Below are positions 27,715-36,989 of a stretch of 64,000 nucleotides of DNA, in pieces. The number at the start of each line of letters is the position of its first letter. Position 1 is the first letter of the stretch. A model generated the notes under the pieces. The model searched no databases, was not told where the DNA came from, and was given only the letters and a program-made list of their open reading frames with translations. Position numbers and translations under genes: made by a program. Source of the DNA: Photobacterium aphoticum (GTDB lineage: Bacteria > Pseudomonadota > Gammaproteobacteria > Enterobacterales > Vibrionaceae); the NCBI RefSeq assembly GCF_001029435.1, contig NZ_LDOV01000010.1, forward strand, positions 558,001-622,000. Reading direction: 5' to 3'.

Positions 27715-28941
27715 CTATTTGTAGTCATTCATCGGACCGATATCCATCCGTACATCTACTTCACCTTGCGCATTCACAAATAAAATAGGGCGATTTTCTG
27801 ACCCTTGTTGGCTGTAATACTCTAACGCTTTGATCATCACCCCATCTGGCGTATTGATGATGATCCCGGGTACACACGTATAAATAGCGTCATTCTGATT
27901 CGCATTTTCAGCTGGAATATGGATTTCTGTCCCTTGATGGTTATCAATCATCATTGAGACTTTATACCGATAAAATGAACCTGAACCATTAGATTGTGCA
28001 GAATACGCAACCGGTACCACCGCTTTAATGCGATCATTCAAGCGAATTTTGATCTCTTCTTTACTGATTTTTGGTTTCTCACTGAAGAAGCTGGATTTCC
28101 CTTGCTTCACATCACCGCCATGTCTGACCGCACCGTTATCAAAATTCGGCCGTGCAGGTACCCCTTCGGCACCAAAGGTGGCGACATCCACCTGTGTGCC
28201 ATCATTCAATAACACCAATGCATACACATCGTAGTCAGTTCCACTGTTCCAGGAAATCGACGCCGTAATCTCAGGTGTTTTTTCAATCAATACGGCTTTT
28301 TGGCCTTTGGTCAAATCCACCTTACCGCTGACTTTTTGGAAATTTACACTGGGTGCAGGTGTGGGCTTAGATATTGGTACTGAAGTTGGTGCAGGCGTCG
28401 GACTAGGTGCTAACTCTGTTTCCGGCTCAGCTTCTACTTCAATGCCGTACATCCCACAGAGACCCGCAAGTCCTGTCGCAAACCCTTGCCAAACAGAACG
28501 CAACTTACATTGCCCATTACGCAGATAGACCTCTGCAACAATGATCCCTTTCTCGGTGGTAAATGACTGAGGCGTTAAAACCGTCACCGTGCCGTTGCAG
28601 TGGACTTCTGCGCTTAAGTCCAGTCCGGCAAAGCCTTTTCCCTTATCTTCCGTTAACGTAATGGCAATTTTTGCGATGGGTTGACTGGCTGGGCGCAAGG
28701 AAAAATCTAGCTGATGCACGGTCTGATCAGCAGATGTTTTAGGGGCAGTAAAGCGGGCGATATGTTGCGGATCAGCAGGCTGATTGAAAAACACCATGCC
28801 TTCATCCCCTAACACTTTACCGGTTTCATCCAGTAAAAATGCCGTTAAGTTAACATCCACCTGTGACGATGCAGAGTGTTTAATATAAATCGTGCCTTGT
28901 GATGCCGCTAATGCACAGTTACCGCCTTTTTGTAATTCCAT
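27715..28941 (-). CDS. Two-domain TerD-family protein
   Basis: 408 residues from the ATG at 28941 (AAGGA 7 nt upstream). Residues 1-170 form a divergent TerD-like beta-sandwich (KGFAGLDLSAEVHCNG, VAEVYLRNGQCKLRSVWQGF). A Pro/Thr/Ser linker of about 30 residues follows (PSPTPAPTSVPISKPTPAPS). The C-terminal domain has VDLTKGQKAVLIEKT, typical of TerD proteins, and TDYDVYALVLLNDGTQVDVATFG. TerD domains bind calcium and appear in stress and tellurite-linked modules. No terABC neighbours are present, so this is an orphan. A palindrome (TGTGTTT-T-AAACACA) lies about 50 bp upstream. Confidence 0.82.
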   Translation of the reverse strand: MELQKGGNCALAASQGTIYIKHSASSQVDVNLTAFLLDETGKVLGDEGMVFFNQPADPQHIARFTAPKTSADQTVHQLDFSLRPASQPIAKIAITLTEDKGKGFAGLDLSAEVHCNGTVTVLTPQSFTTEKGIIVAEVYLRNGQCKLRSVWQGFATGLAGLCGMYGIEVEAEPETELAPSPTPAPTSVPISKPTPAPSVNFQKVSGKVDLTKGQKAVLIEKTPEITASISWNSGTDYDVYALVLLNDGTQVDVATFGAEGVPARPNFDNGAVRHGGDVKQGKSSFFSEKPKISKEEIKIRLNDRIKAVVPVAYSAQSNGSGSFYRYKVSMMIDNHQGTEIHIPAENANQNDAIYTCVPGIIINTPDGVMIKALEYYSQQGSENRPILFVNAQGEVDVRMDIGPMNDYK

Positions 28942-29283
28942 TTGCGCTTCCTTACGTGACGTTTCAAACCGCCTGCATCGTATCGAACTGTGTTTTAAAC
29001 ACAATCAACATACCGACATAAATACTGGGTTTGCGAGAAACGTTACTTTCTGACCGCAATGCGTTCTTTGCCGTCTCATTTTTACTCCATTAACCACACT
29101 TACATGGAAATACATACGCCCCATTCATGTCAGCTTTTTTTACAGCCATCATGCGCACATTTGAGTGTTTAGTTTTAAATCATTGAATTTATTGAGTTAA
29201 AAATATTGGCATCATCCATGCTTATCTATATGCAACTAAATACAATTCAGCAGTATGAATATCAATCATTTTAAAGGAGAAGA
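28942..29283. promoter_or_regulatory. Divergent region between terD-like and PEP-CTERM-like genes
   Basis: The 342-bp, AT-rich stretch holds both promoters. It includes the perfect inverted repeat TGTGTTT-T-AAACACA at 28989-29003, 48 bp upstream of the TerD start, a candidate operator. AAAGGAGA precedes the plus-strand gene. Nothing else is recognisable. Confidence 0.4.
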
Positions 29284-30045
29284 ATGATGATGAAACAAAT
29301 AGCTCTAGCCGCGTTGTGTGTCGGTTCTTTTGCCTTTACAAGCACGTCTCAAGCAGCCGTTATGTACGATGTTATCAATGCCACCTCTAAGAACTGTAAT
29401 GGCGGGCCACACGGCTTATGGACAAATAAACATAAATTCAGCAAAGGGACCTGTGGACAATACTTTAATATCCAGAAAGGGACATTCACGTTTTATAATG
29501 ACCACAGTGATGAAAGCATGTGGACAGCGAACTTGTCGATGCAAGCCAAAAACCCTATTGGGGATTTAGCTGAAGTCAATATGGACTTCCATTCGTTTAG
29601 CCACAAAGAAGCCTATAAACGTGGTGGAGGTGGCCGTGACAATACTGCCAATGATCTCAACACGGCACCGACACCGGGTAACGGTGACATCGACTTCTTT
29701 ACGGGTATCGGGCCTGACAGCTACATCAAAGTGACCAAAATCAACGGTAAGGAAAAGATGTTTGATGCATTGAGCCTGTTTGGTTCAAAGAATGGCAAGC
29801 CTCTTGTCTTTCAATTTGGTGATGGCGCCAGCGATAAACGAGACAACAAAAAATTACCGCTACAATTTGGTGGTGCGGCATGGTTACTGCCCTTTGTCGG
29901 CGCTAAAGGCCATCAACACTGGGATCTGAACCTACATTTTGTGAATCCAACGGTTTTCTCTGTCCCTGCACCGTCTTCTTTAGGATTCTTGGGATTGGGT
30001 GCGCTGGCACTGGCTTATTGGCGTCGTCGTCAAACACAAGCCTAG
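29284..30045 (+). CDS. Secreted protein with PEP-CTERM-like sorting tail
   Basis: 253 residues; three ATG codons in a row follow AAAGGAGA, so the exact start is uncertain by two codons. A signal peptide ends at SQAA. The mature part is rich in Gly, Asn and Asp, contains the pair CNGGPHG and KGTCGQYF, and has no recognised catalytic motif. The C-terminus reads VPAPSSLGFLGLGALALAYW followed by RRRQTQA: a VPxP box, a hydrophobic helix and an Arg-rich end, as in PEP-CTERM proteins anchored through exosortase. No exosortase is in this window. Function unknown. Confidence 0.75.
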   Translation: MMMKQIALAALCVGSFAFTSTSQAAVMYDVINATSKNCNGGPHGLWTNKHKFSKGTCGQYFNIQKGTFTFYNDHSDESMWTANLSMQAKNPIGDLAEVNMDFHSFSHKEAYKRGGGGRDNTANDLNTAPTPGNGDIDFFTGIGPDSYIKVTKINGKEKMFDALSLFGSKNGKPLVFQFGDGASDKRDNKKLPLQFGGAAWLLPFVGAKGHQHWDLNLHFVNPTVFSVPAPSSLGFLGLGALALAYWRRRQTQA

Positions 30046-30073
30046 CTGCGAGTACCTTTTCACGCCCCATACA

Positions 30074-30112
30074 AAAGCGGCGATATCTATCATCTCGATA
30101 TCGCCGCTTTCT
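30074..30112. terminator. Strong bidirectional terminator between PEP-CTERM-like gene and cobA
   Basis: A 14-bp perfect stem, AAAGCGGCGATATC (30074-30087) with GATATCGCCGCTTT (30097-30110), 9-nt loop. Confidence 0.85.
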
Positions 30113-30131
30113 TCATTCTCTTTTTATTGCA

Positions 30132-30896
30132 TTATGCGTCGCCGTGAAACCAATCCAACTTCTCATGCAACGCCGTCACGCTACCCACCACAATCAAAGC
30201 TGGACTTTTTGCTTGCTTGGCGACATTCGGGAGCTCACTTAACCCACATCGGAACACGCGTTGCTCTGGTCGGGTACCGTTTTCAATAATGGCGCAAGGC
30301 ATCTCTGCGGATAGCCCATGCGTCAGAAGCTTATCGGCAATATACCCACTTTGCTTCAAGCCCATATAAAACACCAAGGTGGCATTCGACTGTGCAACAG
30401 CTTGCCAGTCCATTTCTTTACCGTCTTTTTGTACATGGCCAGTAATGAACTGCACGGCTTGTGCGTGATCGCGGTGTGTTAACGGAATCCCGGCATACGC
30501 CGTTGCCCCCGCCGCCGCCGTTATTCCCGGCACTACTTCAAAATCAATGCCATGCTCAGCCAAGGTTTCCAATTCTTCACCACCACGGCCAAAAATGAAC
30601 GAATCCCCACCTTTTAGGCGCACAACGCGTTTACCTTCAAGGGCTTTGTCGACAAGCAGTTGGTTGATCTGATCTTGCGGCACACAGTGATAATCCAGTT
30701 GCTTGCCCACATAAATCTTTTCAGCCTGATCATTGGCAAGCGCCAGAATGTCTGCTGACACCAGGCGATCATAAACAACCACCTCCGCTTGCTGGATCAC
30801 ACGAAAACCTTTTACGGTCAACAAATCCGGATCACCCGGTCCTGCTCCGACCAACGACACGAAACCACGGTGTAAATGATTCTGACATGTGCTCAT
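30132..30896 (-). CDS. cobA: Uroporphyrinogen-III C-methyltransferase (SUMT)
   Basis: 254 residues from the ATG at 30896 ([11 protein letters not shown]); the frame extends 28 codons upstream. Signature motifs are complete: [43 protein letters not shown], and [20 protein letters not shown]. The enzyme uses two SAM to make precorrin-2 from uroporphyrinogen III, the first step to siroheme and B12. It is the last gene of the nir operon, which fits the siroheme need of NirB. The CysG-N-like protein encoded at 24648-25586 would finish siroheme. Confidence 0.95.
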   Translation of the reverse strand: MSTCQNHLHRGFVSLVGAGPGDPDLLTVKGFRVIQQAEVVVYDRLVSADILALANDQAEKIYVGKQLDYHCVPQDQINQLLVDKALEGKRVVRLKGGDSFIFGRGGEELETLAEHGIDFEVVPGITAAAGATAYAGIPLTHRDHAQAVQFITGHVQKDGKEMDWQAVAQSNATLVFYMGLKQSGYIADKLLTHGLSAEMPCAIIENGTRPEQRVFRCGLSELPNVAKQAKSPALIVVGSVTALHEKLDWFHGDA

Positions 30897-31116
30897 CACA
30901 GCATCTCTCTCTAAATTTGAAAATAAGAAGTGACACTGTGACGAGCGATTATTCGCAGCAATGGCACTTGTTATTATCACTTTTTGTCTGGTTCTGGTTC
31001 ACAAGCTGTTTAAACGGTTTGGTTAAGACTAGGCCTAAGTAGACAACGTCTTGGTTTCGCCCCACGCTCACTCGAAGACCGAACAAGCATGGGGCGATAC
31101 GAAGCAAAATCACACT

Positions 31117-31974
31117 TTATTTCGCGCTGAATGCACCTTCTGCTTTTACTGACGTCTCTGTATTCATGTCGATCGTTGGTGCGGTACGTGCGTGTGTCAG
31201 ATAAAGCGGAATACAGGTGAACAGCAAACCACCCACGATGTTACCCAAAATGGTGGGAATCAGGTTGAAGTTCAGCCACGTAGCAATACCAAAGTCAGCG
31301 CCCAACATCATGCCAAGCGGAAACAGGAACATGTTCACCACGGCGTGCTCAAAGACCAACGCGAAGAAGATAAAAATAGGCAACCACATGGCGGCGATTT
31401 TGCCTGCGACTGTACGGGCGGTCATGTTACCGATCACGCCTAGACACACCATCAAGTTACACAGAATGCCGCGTACAAAACAGGTGATCCAACCGTCCAT
31501 ACCCAGATTTTCAAACCCCACAGTACGGGCTGTTGCGACCGCAATAAATTTCTGGCCAACCGCGTTCGGCTCTACGCTGAAATTCATGGTCAAAGACAAG
31601 GCAATCAAACCCGCGACCAATAGCGAACCGATAAGGTTACCCAAACCAACCCAACCCCAGCAACGCAGCACACGCCCCCACGTCACACCCGGACGGTTAT
31701 CAAATTTAGCCAATGGCGCGAGACCAAACACACCCGTGACCAGGTCATACCCCATCAGGCTCAAGATACAAAAACCCACCGGGAACACGAGCGCCCCGAC
31801 AATGCCAATGCCCGTTTGCGTGATCGTGGTAATCGCGACTACAACTGCCAGCGAAAGGATGATCCCCGCCATCATGCCGCGTAATATCAGATCGCGCGTG
31901 CCTGTACGTACTTTTGCTTCGCCCGTATCAATCATTGTTTGGACAAATTCAGCCGGTTTTAAGTAAGACATCAT
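31117..31974 (-). CDS. Formate/nitrite channel family protein (NirC-like)
   Basis: 285 residues with about six membrane helices and the FNT pore markers, including the central His in FEHAVVNMFLFPLGMMLGAD. GGGAG precedes the double ATG. Position between nirD and cobA indicates nitrite uptake or export for the NADH nitrite reductase rather than formate transport. The symbol nirC is likely but the sequence alone does not prove substrate. The gap to nirD is 81 bp. Confidence 0.88.
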   Translation of the reverse strand: MMSYLKPAEFVQTMIDTGEAKVRTGTRDLILRGMMAGIILSLAVVVAITTITQTGIGIVGALVFPVGFCILSLMGYDLVTGVFGLAPLAKFDNRPGVTWGRVLRCWGWVGLGNLIGSLLVAGLIALSLTMNFSVEPNAVGQKFIAVATARTVGFENLGMDGWITCFVRGILCNLMVCLGVIGNMTARTVAGKIAAMWLPIFIFFALVFEHAVVNMFLFPLGMMLGADFGIATWLNFNLIPTILGNIVGGLLFTCIPLYLTHARTAPTIDMNTETSVKAEGAFSAK

Positions 31975-32055
31975 GTCTCTCCCAAAAAGTTAAAATGAAA
32001 ATTGAATAGTGAAAGGCTCCTTAAAGAAGCCTTTAAGCTATTAAATCTTTTTGTT

Positions 32056-32379
32056 TTACGCGGCGATTTCCACCATCCCTTCAACCACGCGGGCTTGATA
32101 GGCTTTCACACTGAAACGTGCGTCTTCCATGCATTCGCCGGTCGTCAGGTTAAAACGCTGTTTTTTCAATGGGCTCGCCACCCACAGCGCGCCTTGGTGT
32201 TCGCAAATTAATCCACGCGATAGTACGTTGGATTGAAAGAACGGGTCGGTATTGCTGATAGCCAATACCGCTTCTGCTTCCGTCGGACGGAACACCGCAA
32301 CTTGTTCACCGTTGACCAGTGCACACACACCCGTGCCCGGTACGATGTCGCTGATTTGGCAAATCGTTTCAAATGACAT
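32056..32379 (-). CDS. nirD: NADH-dependent nitrite reductase small subunit
   Basis: 107 residues, the normal NirD length. A Rieske-type fold without the iron-sulfur ligands: the start CQISDIVPGTGVCALVNGEQVAVF and SRGLICEHQGALWVASPLKKQRF match NirD. It works with NirB in the cytosol to reduce nitrite to ammonium. It begins 12 nt after the nirB stop. Confidence 0.95.
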   Translation of the reverse strand: MSFETICQISDIVPGTGVCALVNGEQVAVFRPTEAEAVLAISNTDPFFQSNVLSRGLICEHQGALWVASPLKKQRFNLTTGECMEDARFSVKAYQARVVEGMVEIAA

Positions 32380-32391
32380 AATCCACCTCGC

Positions 32392-34971
32392 TTAGGCTTC
32401 TGTTAACGATGCATCAGTCAGTGCAACATGTAAGATGTCGCCTTTCGCATCAGGGTGTTTTTCGGTGTAAGTTGCTGGACGGTGCTGCTCACGCTCAGGC
32501 ACAAAGGCCACGTTGTCGTCACGCTGGTCGGAGTTAATGAAGTGGGCAAAACGGGTCAGCTGCGATTCATCATTGATCGTTGCCGTCCATTCACACTCGT
32601 ATTCATCTACCAACTTGGCAACATCCGCTTCAAGTTGCGCGTTGATGTCCAGTTTGTCGTTCACGATAACGTCACGCAGGTAATCCACGCCCCCTTCCAT
32701 GTTTTCCATCCACACAGAAGTACGCTGTAGTGGCGCAGCAGTACGGATGTAGAACATCATGAAACGGTCGATGTATTTGATCAGAGTCTCGCGATCCAAA
32801 TCGCTCGCCAGCAGATCCGCATGGCGCGGTTTCATACCACCGTTACCACACACGTACATGTTCCAGCCAGCGTCCGTCGCGATAATACCAAGATCTTTAC
32901 CCTGTGCTTCGGCACACTCACGAGTACAACCCGACACACCAAACTTCATTTTGTGAGGGGTACGGATGCCTTTGTAGCGGTTCTCGATAAAGGACCCCAG
33001 ACCAACAGAATCTTGTACGCCGTAGCGACACCAGGTTGAGCCAACACAAGTCTTCGCCATACGCAGTGCTTTGGCATACGCCTGACCCGTCTCAAAACCG
33101 GCATCAATCAGCTTGCACCAGATCTCAGGCAAATCATCTTTCTGTGCACCGAACAGGCCAATACGCTGGGCACCGGTCACTTTGGTGTAAAGGCTGTATT
33201 CTTCAGCAACGGCAGCGAGTGCGCCCAGTGCTTGTGGGGTAACTTCACCGCCCGCCATACGAGGGATAACGGAATACGTACCGTCTTTTTGAATGTTGCC
33301 AAGGAAGTTGTCGTTGGTGTCATGCAGTTTCACCAACTGTGGCTTGAGGATGTGCTCGCCCCAGCAAGAGGCCAGAATTGAGCCCACCAGCGGCTTACAC
33401 ACTTCACAACCGTAACCCTTGCCGTACTTCTCAAGCAGCTCGTCAAAGGTTTTGATTTCATCAATGCGAATAAGGTGGAACAGTTCCTGACGTGAATAGG
33501 CAAAGTGCTCGCACACATCATTCTTCACTTCCACGCCGGCTTTCGCCAATTCTGCATTCAGTACCGACGTCACCAATGGAATACAACCGCCACAACCTGT
33601 GCCTGCACCTGTAACGGCTTTAATATCACTAATGGTGTGATGGCCTTCTGCGACGGCTTGGGCGATCTTGCCTTTGGTCACATCAAAACAAGAACAAATC
33701 ACTGCGCTTTCAGGCAAGGCATCTGCTCCCAATGACGGTTTCTCTGCGCCCGCATGGGCAGGTAAAATCAAGGCATCAGGATGCTCAGGCAAGTCGATTT
33801 CGTTCAGCATCAGCTGTAACAGATCACCATAATCAGCGGTGTCACCCACCATCACGGCACCCAGCAGCTTTTTATTGTCTTCAGAAACAATCAGGCGTTT
33901 GTACACTTCCTGCTCTTCGTTCTGATAGACATAGCTTTTACAACCCGGTGTACGGCCATTAGCATCACCAATAGAGCCGACTTTCACACCCAGCAGCTTC
34001 AATTTGGCAGACATGTCAGCCCCTTCAAACTTGCTGCCGGTGTCGCCTAGCAGGTGATCAACCGCAACAGTCGCCATTTTATAGCCCGGCGCAACCAAGC
34101 CATAGAACATGCCATTCCAAGACGCACATTCACCAATCGCATAGATGTTTTCATCTGAAGTCTGACAGTGATCGTTAATCACGATACCGCCACGCGGAGC
34201 GATATCCAGCTCCATCTGACGGGCTAACTTATCTTGCGGACGAATACCGGCAGAGAACACAATGAAGTCGGTTTCCAGCTCGGTGCCATCCGCAAAACGC
34301 ATCACATTGCGGGCGCTTGTGCCTTCTGGAGCAATTTCCAGTGTGTTTTTGCTGGTATGGACATTTACGCCCATACGCTCGATTTTTTGGCGAAGCTGAT
34401 TACCCCCGGCCAAGTCCAATTGCTCAGCCATCAATTTCGGGGCAAATTCCACCACATGGGTATCCATACCAAGGGCTTTCAGGGCACCCGCCGCTTCTAG
34501 GCCCAGCAAACCACCGCCAATCACGACGCCGCTTTTGCTGTTTTTCGCGCATGCTTCGATTTGCTTAAGATCTTCAATGGTGCGGTACACAAAGCAATCT
34601 TTGCCTTCATGACCTTTGATAGGCGGAACAAATGGGTAAGAGCCAGTGGCAAGAATGAGTTTGTCGTACTGGATTTCACGACCGGAAGAGGAATAGACGA
34701 TGCGGTTTTGGCGATGAATATTGATGGCACGTTCGCCTAACAATACTTGAATGCCGTGTTTTTCGTAAAAGCCTTCTTTAACTAAAGACAACTCTTGCGC
34801 AGTGTGATGAGAGAAATAAGAAGAAAGGTGAACACGGTCGTAAGCGACCCGGGGTTCTTCACAGAAAACAGTGATCTCATACTTCGAGACGTCCGTTTTC
34901 TCAACGAGATCTTCGATATAACGGTGGCCTACCATGCCATTACCGACGATCACCAGTTTGAGCTTGCTCAT
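32392..34971 (-). CDS. nirB: NADH-dependent nitrite reductase large subunit (siroheme, Fe-S, FAD)
   Basis: 859 residues. The N-terminal FAD/NAD oxidoreductase part begins KLVIVGNGMVGHRYIEDL and contains VVIGGGLLGLEAAGALKALG. A BFD-type [2Fe-2S] domain follows (CSCFDVTKGKIAQAV, GTGCGGC). The C-terminal siroheme/[4Fe-4S] domain has CVGSTWCRYG and SGCTRECAEAQGKDLG. It reduces nitrite to ammonium with NADH in the cytosol, detoxifying or assimilating nitrite during anaerobic growth. It is first in the operon nirB-nirD-nirC-like-cobA; the promoter carries FNR- and NarL/NarP-like sites. Confidence 0.97.
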   Translation of the reverse strand: MSKLKLVIVGNGMVGHRYIEDLVEKTDVSKYEITVFCEEPRVAYDRVHLSSYFSHHTAQELSLVKEGFYEKHGIQVLLGERAINIHRQNRIVYSSSGREIQYDKLILATGSYPFVPPIKGHEGKDCFVYRTIEDLKQIEACAKNSKSGVVIGGGLLGLEAAGALKALGMDTHVVEFAPKLMAEQLDLAGGNQLRQKIERMGVNVHTSKNTLEIAPEGTSARNVMRFADGTELETDFIVFSAGIRPQDKLARQMELDIAPRGGIVINDHCQTSDENIYAIGECASWNGMFYGLVAPGYKMATVAVDHLLGDTGSKFEGADMSAKLKLLGVKVGSIGDANGRTPGCKSYVYQNEEQEVYKRLIVSEDNKKLLGAVMVGDTADYGDLLQLMLNEIDLPEHPDALILPAHAGAEKPSLGADALPESAVICSCFDVTKGKIAQAVAEGHHTISDIKAVTGAGTGCGGCIPLVTSVLNAELAKAGVEVKNDVCEHFAYSRQELFHLIRIDEIKTFDELLEKYGKGYGCEVCKPLVGSILASCWGEHILKPQLVKLHDTNDNFLGNIQKDGTYSVIPRMAGGEVTPQALGALAAVAEEYSLYTKVTGAQRIGLFGAQKDDLPEIWCKLIDAGFETGQAYAKALRMAKTCVGSTWCRYGVQDSVGLGSFIENRYKGIRTPHKMKFGVSGCTRECAEAQGKDLGIIATDAGWNMYVCGNGGMKPRHADLLASDLDRETLIKYIDRFMMFYIRTAAPLQRTSVWMENMEGGVDYLRDVIVNDKLDINAQLEADVAKLVDEYECEWTATINDESQLTRFAHFINSDQRDDNVAFVPEREQHRPATYTEKHPDAKGDILHVALTDASLTEA

Positions 34972-34999
34972 AATCAGTTCCAGCCATTATCTGTAATAC

Positions 35000-35078
35000 T
35001 GACCCAATTGTGATTTATGAACAAAAATGAACATATGATGTAAATCAATTACCGCTTTAAACTACCCTAAAGGGGTAG
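35000..35078 (-). promoter_or_regulatory. nirB promoter with FNR box and NarL/NarP-like palindrome
   Basis: On the plus strand ATGAT-GTAA-ATCAA (35035-35048) matches the FNR consensus at 9 of 10 positions. CTACCC-TAAA-GGGGTAG (35062-35078) contains TACCC/GGGTA arms like the NarL/NarP 7-2-7 site, one base shorter in the centre. Their centres (35041.5 and 35070) are 28.5 bp apart. With FNR at -41.5 the start would be about 35000, a CACAAT -10 element falls at 35012-35007, and the Nar site falls at about -70. This matches the E. coli nir promoter (FNR -41.5, Nar -69.5). Confidence 0.75.
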
Positions 35079-35209
35079 ATGCATAAAAAACCAGCTAAAC
35101 CGTGATCCAACATCAGGTACTTACCGAATTGCGCTGTAACAATCTTTCATTTTTGACACGTCAGTACAGTATGGCTATTCACATCACTATCAGCATTCTA
35201 TCTAGGATC

Positions 35210-35587
35210 CTACTTGCTATATCGCGTCGTCATACCCTTAAGATCAATAACGCAATACCCTGTTGAGACCCATTTTGACAGTATGCTTGATTTGCCAAAG
35301 GCCCTCTGTCCTGTACCAGAAGATAAACCTTCATAAGTGTCAGACAAAGGCGTCAAACTATATCGCGTTGCAAAATCAGAGAGCGCTTTATCAAAAGAAC
35401 CGGGCAAGTGAGCGTGAGTATTGATTGTCTGTAAATCACTTACTTGAACATCGACTGACAATAGTGCATTTACATCAACACAAAATGCCTGCGTTTGAAA
35501 ACGGTGATAACCCTGCCATCCCAAAAGCCAAACGCTTATAACGCCAATCAATAGCAATGTATTTGCAATCATCGACCGCTTTGTCAC
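35210..35587 (-). CDS. Small single-pass membrane protein of unknown function
   Basis: 125 residues with a GTG start (an ATG follows five codons later). One hydrophobic segment near residues 8-24 is followed by a soluble, presumably periplasmic domain with two Cys (FCVDVN and GYCVIDL). I do not recognise the family. It starts 16 nt after the end of the acetyltransferase gene and is probably co-transcribed. The gap 34972-35209 contains only the nirB promoter. Confidence 0.5.
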   Translation of the reverse strand: MTKRSMIANTLLLIGVISVWLLGWQGYHRFQTQAFCVDVNALLSVDVQVSDLQTINTHAHLPGSFDKALSDFATRYSLTPLSDTYEGLSSGTGQRAFGKSSILSKWVSTGYCVIDLKGMTTRYSK

Positions 35588-35603
35588 AGGTCAACCCTAC
35601 TAT

Positions 35604-36122
35604 TCATCTTGCCAACGAACCCAAGCACTTTCCCATTAGCCATTCATCAACATACTGCCCGCCAACAAAAATAGCCCCTTTCTTGACGCCCTCTGTTTCA
35701 AACCCCATCGCGATATATAATCGCTGTGCTTGAACATTGTGCGCCATCACCGTCAGTTCCAGACGCTGTATATCACGTGCCTTTGCACACGTTTCAAGGG
35801 CAGAAAATAACTGTCGACCTATGCCTTGCCCGCAATACGCCTGCTTTATGCCAATCACACAGCGCATGACATGGCGTACCCGTGACAAGTTATTCACCAG
35901 ACCACCGATATAACCGACAATCTCTCCGGATGTTTCCTCGACGGCCACCAGCATCACACTGGTATTGCCCTCATTGAGTTGCTGTAATCGGTTCGCCTGT
36001 TGCTCCAATGTGGTTGTACGTTCGCCCGGCTCATACAACATAAACGCTGTTTCCTGATCCAACCGTTGATTTAACGCATGCATTTGTGGCGCATCGTCAC
36101 TGTTGGCTTCTCTGATTAACAT
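35604..36122 (-). CDS. GNAT-family N-acetyltransferase
   Basis: 172 residues from the ATG at 36122, which has AAGGA 8 nt upstream; an ATG 11 codons earlier is also in frame. The GNAT core is clear: a beta-4/beta-5 region with MRCVIGIKQAYCGQGIGRQL (acetyl-CoA P-loop Q-x-x-G-x-G) and LELTVMAHNVQAQRLYIAMG. It resembles RimI-like or phosphinothricin-type enzymes, but the acceptor is unknown. It lies upstream of the small membrane protein. Confidence 0.85.
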   Translation of the reverse strand: MLIREANSDDAPQMHALNQRLDQETAFMLYEPGERTTTLEQQANRLQQLNEGNTSVMLVAVEETSGEIVGYIGGLVNNLSRVRHVMRCVIGIKQAYCGQGIGRQLFSALETCAKARDIQRLELTVMAHNVQAQRLYIAMGFETEGVKKGAIFVGGQYVDEWLMGKCLGSLAR

Positions 36123-36350
36123 GACGAGGATCCTTCTCTTGTGCCATTTTGACAATGACCTTTCACCGTACGTATTTTGACGTTCCTCATCCAGCCCTAC
36201 TCATAGCGGATGAAACCCATATCACGAATTCACTTTTTACAGTGTTACACCTTACATAAGGGGTCATGTATACTGGCGAGCAGTAGCAAATACGCACTGT
36301 GCCGTTCTTAGCAAAACGAAACGCACAGCAACAAAGCAAAAGGTATCCAT

Positions 36351-36977
36351 GTGAAAAAACAGTCTGCGAACACGGTTATCGTGTTGGACTTTGAAACCAC
36401 CGGCCTGTCCCCCAACATGGGTGATCGCGCTATTGAAATCGGTGCAGTAAAAATTGAAAACGGTCAGGTGGTCGATCAATTCCAGCAACTGATGAATCCG
36501 GGTTTCCGTGTCAGCAGTTTCATTGAGGGTTATACCGGGATCAGCAATTACATGCTGGCAGACGCACAGCCATGCGACGTTGTCATGAATGACTTTGCAG
36601 ATTTCATTCAGGGCTACAACTTAATTGCCCACAACGCCTCTTTTGACCAACGTTTCCTGGATGCGGAACTGCAGCGCATTGGCCGCCGTTATAACGGTGA
36701 ATTTGCCTGCTCTATGCTGATTGCTCGCCGTTTGTACCAACACGCATCCAACCATAAATTGGGGACGCTGGTGAATACGCTAGACATTGAAAATGACGGA
36801 ACCTTCCACCGGGCATTGGCCGATGCCGAAATGACCGCCCGTTTATGGTTGCGTATGCTGGAAGACATTCAGCATCAATACCGCACCCCGTCGCTGACCT
36901 TTGATGCGATGCACAAGCTAAGCAAAACCAGTAAAGCGACTGTACCAACCTATTTACGTAAATTAGCCTTGAGCTAA
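36351..36977 (+). CDS. DnaQ-like 3'-5' exonuclease (DEDDh)
   Basis: 208 residues with a GTG start, AAGG 7 nt upstream. Exo I is VIVLDFETTGL (D13, E15), Exo II is LIAHNASFDQRFLD, and Exo III is HRALADAEMTARL, giving a complete DEDDh set. The domain matches the epsilon subunit of DNA polymerase III and PolC-type exonucleases, but clamp-binding and polymerase-binding extensions are not evident, so this is probably a stand-alone nuclease. It is followed 12 nt later by a PH-domain gene, probably one transcript. Confidence 0.9.
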   Translation: MKKQSANTVIVLDFETTGLSPNMGDRAIEIGAVKIENGQVVDQFQQLMNPGFRVSSFIEGYTGISNYMLADAQPCDVVMNDFADFIQGYNLIAHNASFDQRFLDAELQRIGRRYNGEFACSMLIARRLYQHASNHKLGTLVNTLDIENDGTFHRALADAEMTARLWLRMLEDIQHQYRTPSLTFDAMHKLSKTSKATVPTYLRKLALS

Positions 36978-36989
36978 GGAGAGACACCA

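Noticed and set aside
27715-28941. Tellurite resistance operon
   Set aside because: Only one TerD-family gene is present and no terB, terC or other ter gene is adjacent, so resistance cannot be claimed.
31217-31966. Plus-strand open frame of 249 codons antisense to the FNT channel gene
   Set aside because: The composition (many Pro, Arg, Thr) is that of a reversed membrane protein gene, and the minus-strand product is clearly an FNT channel.
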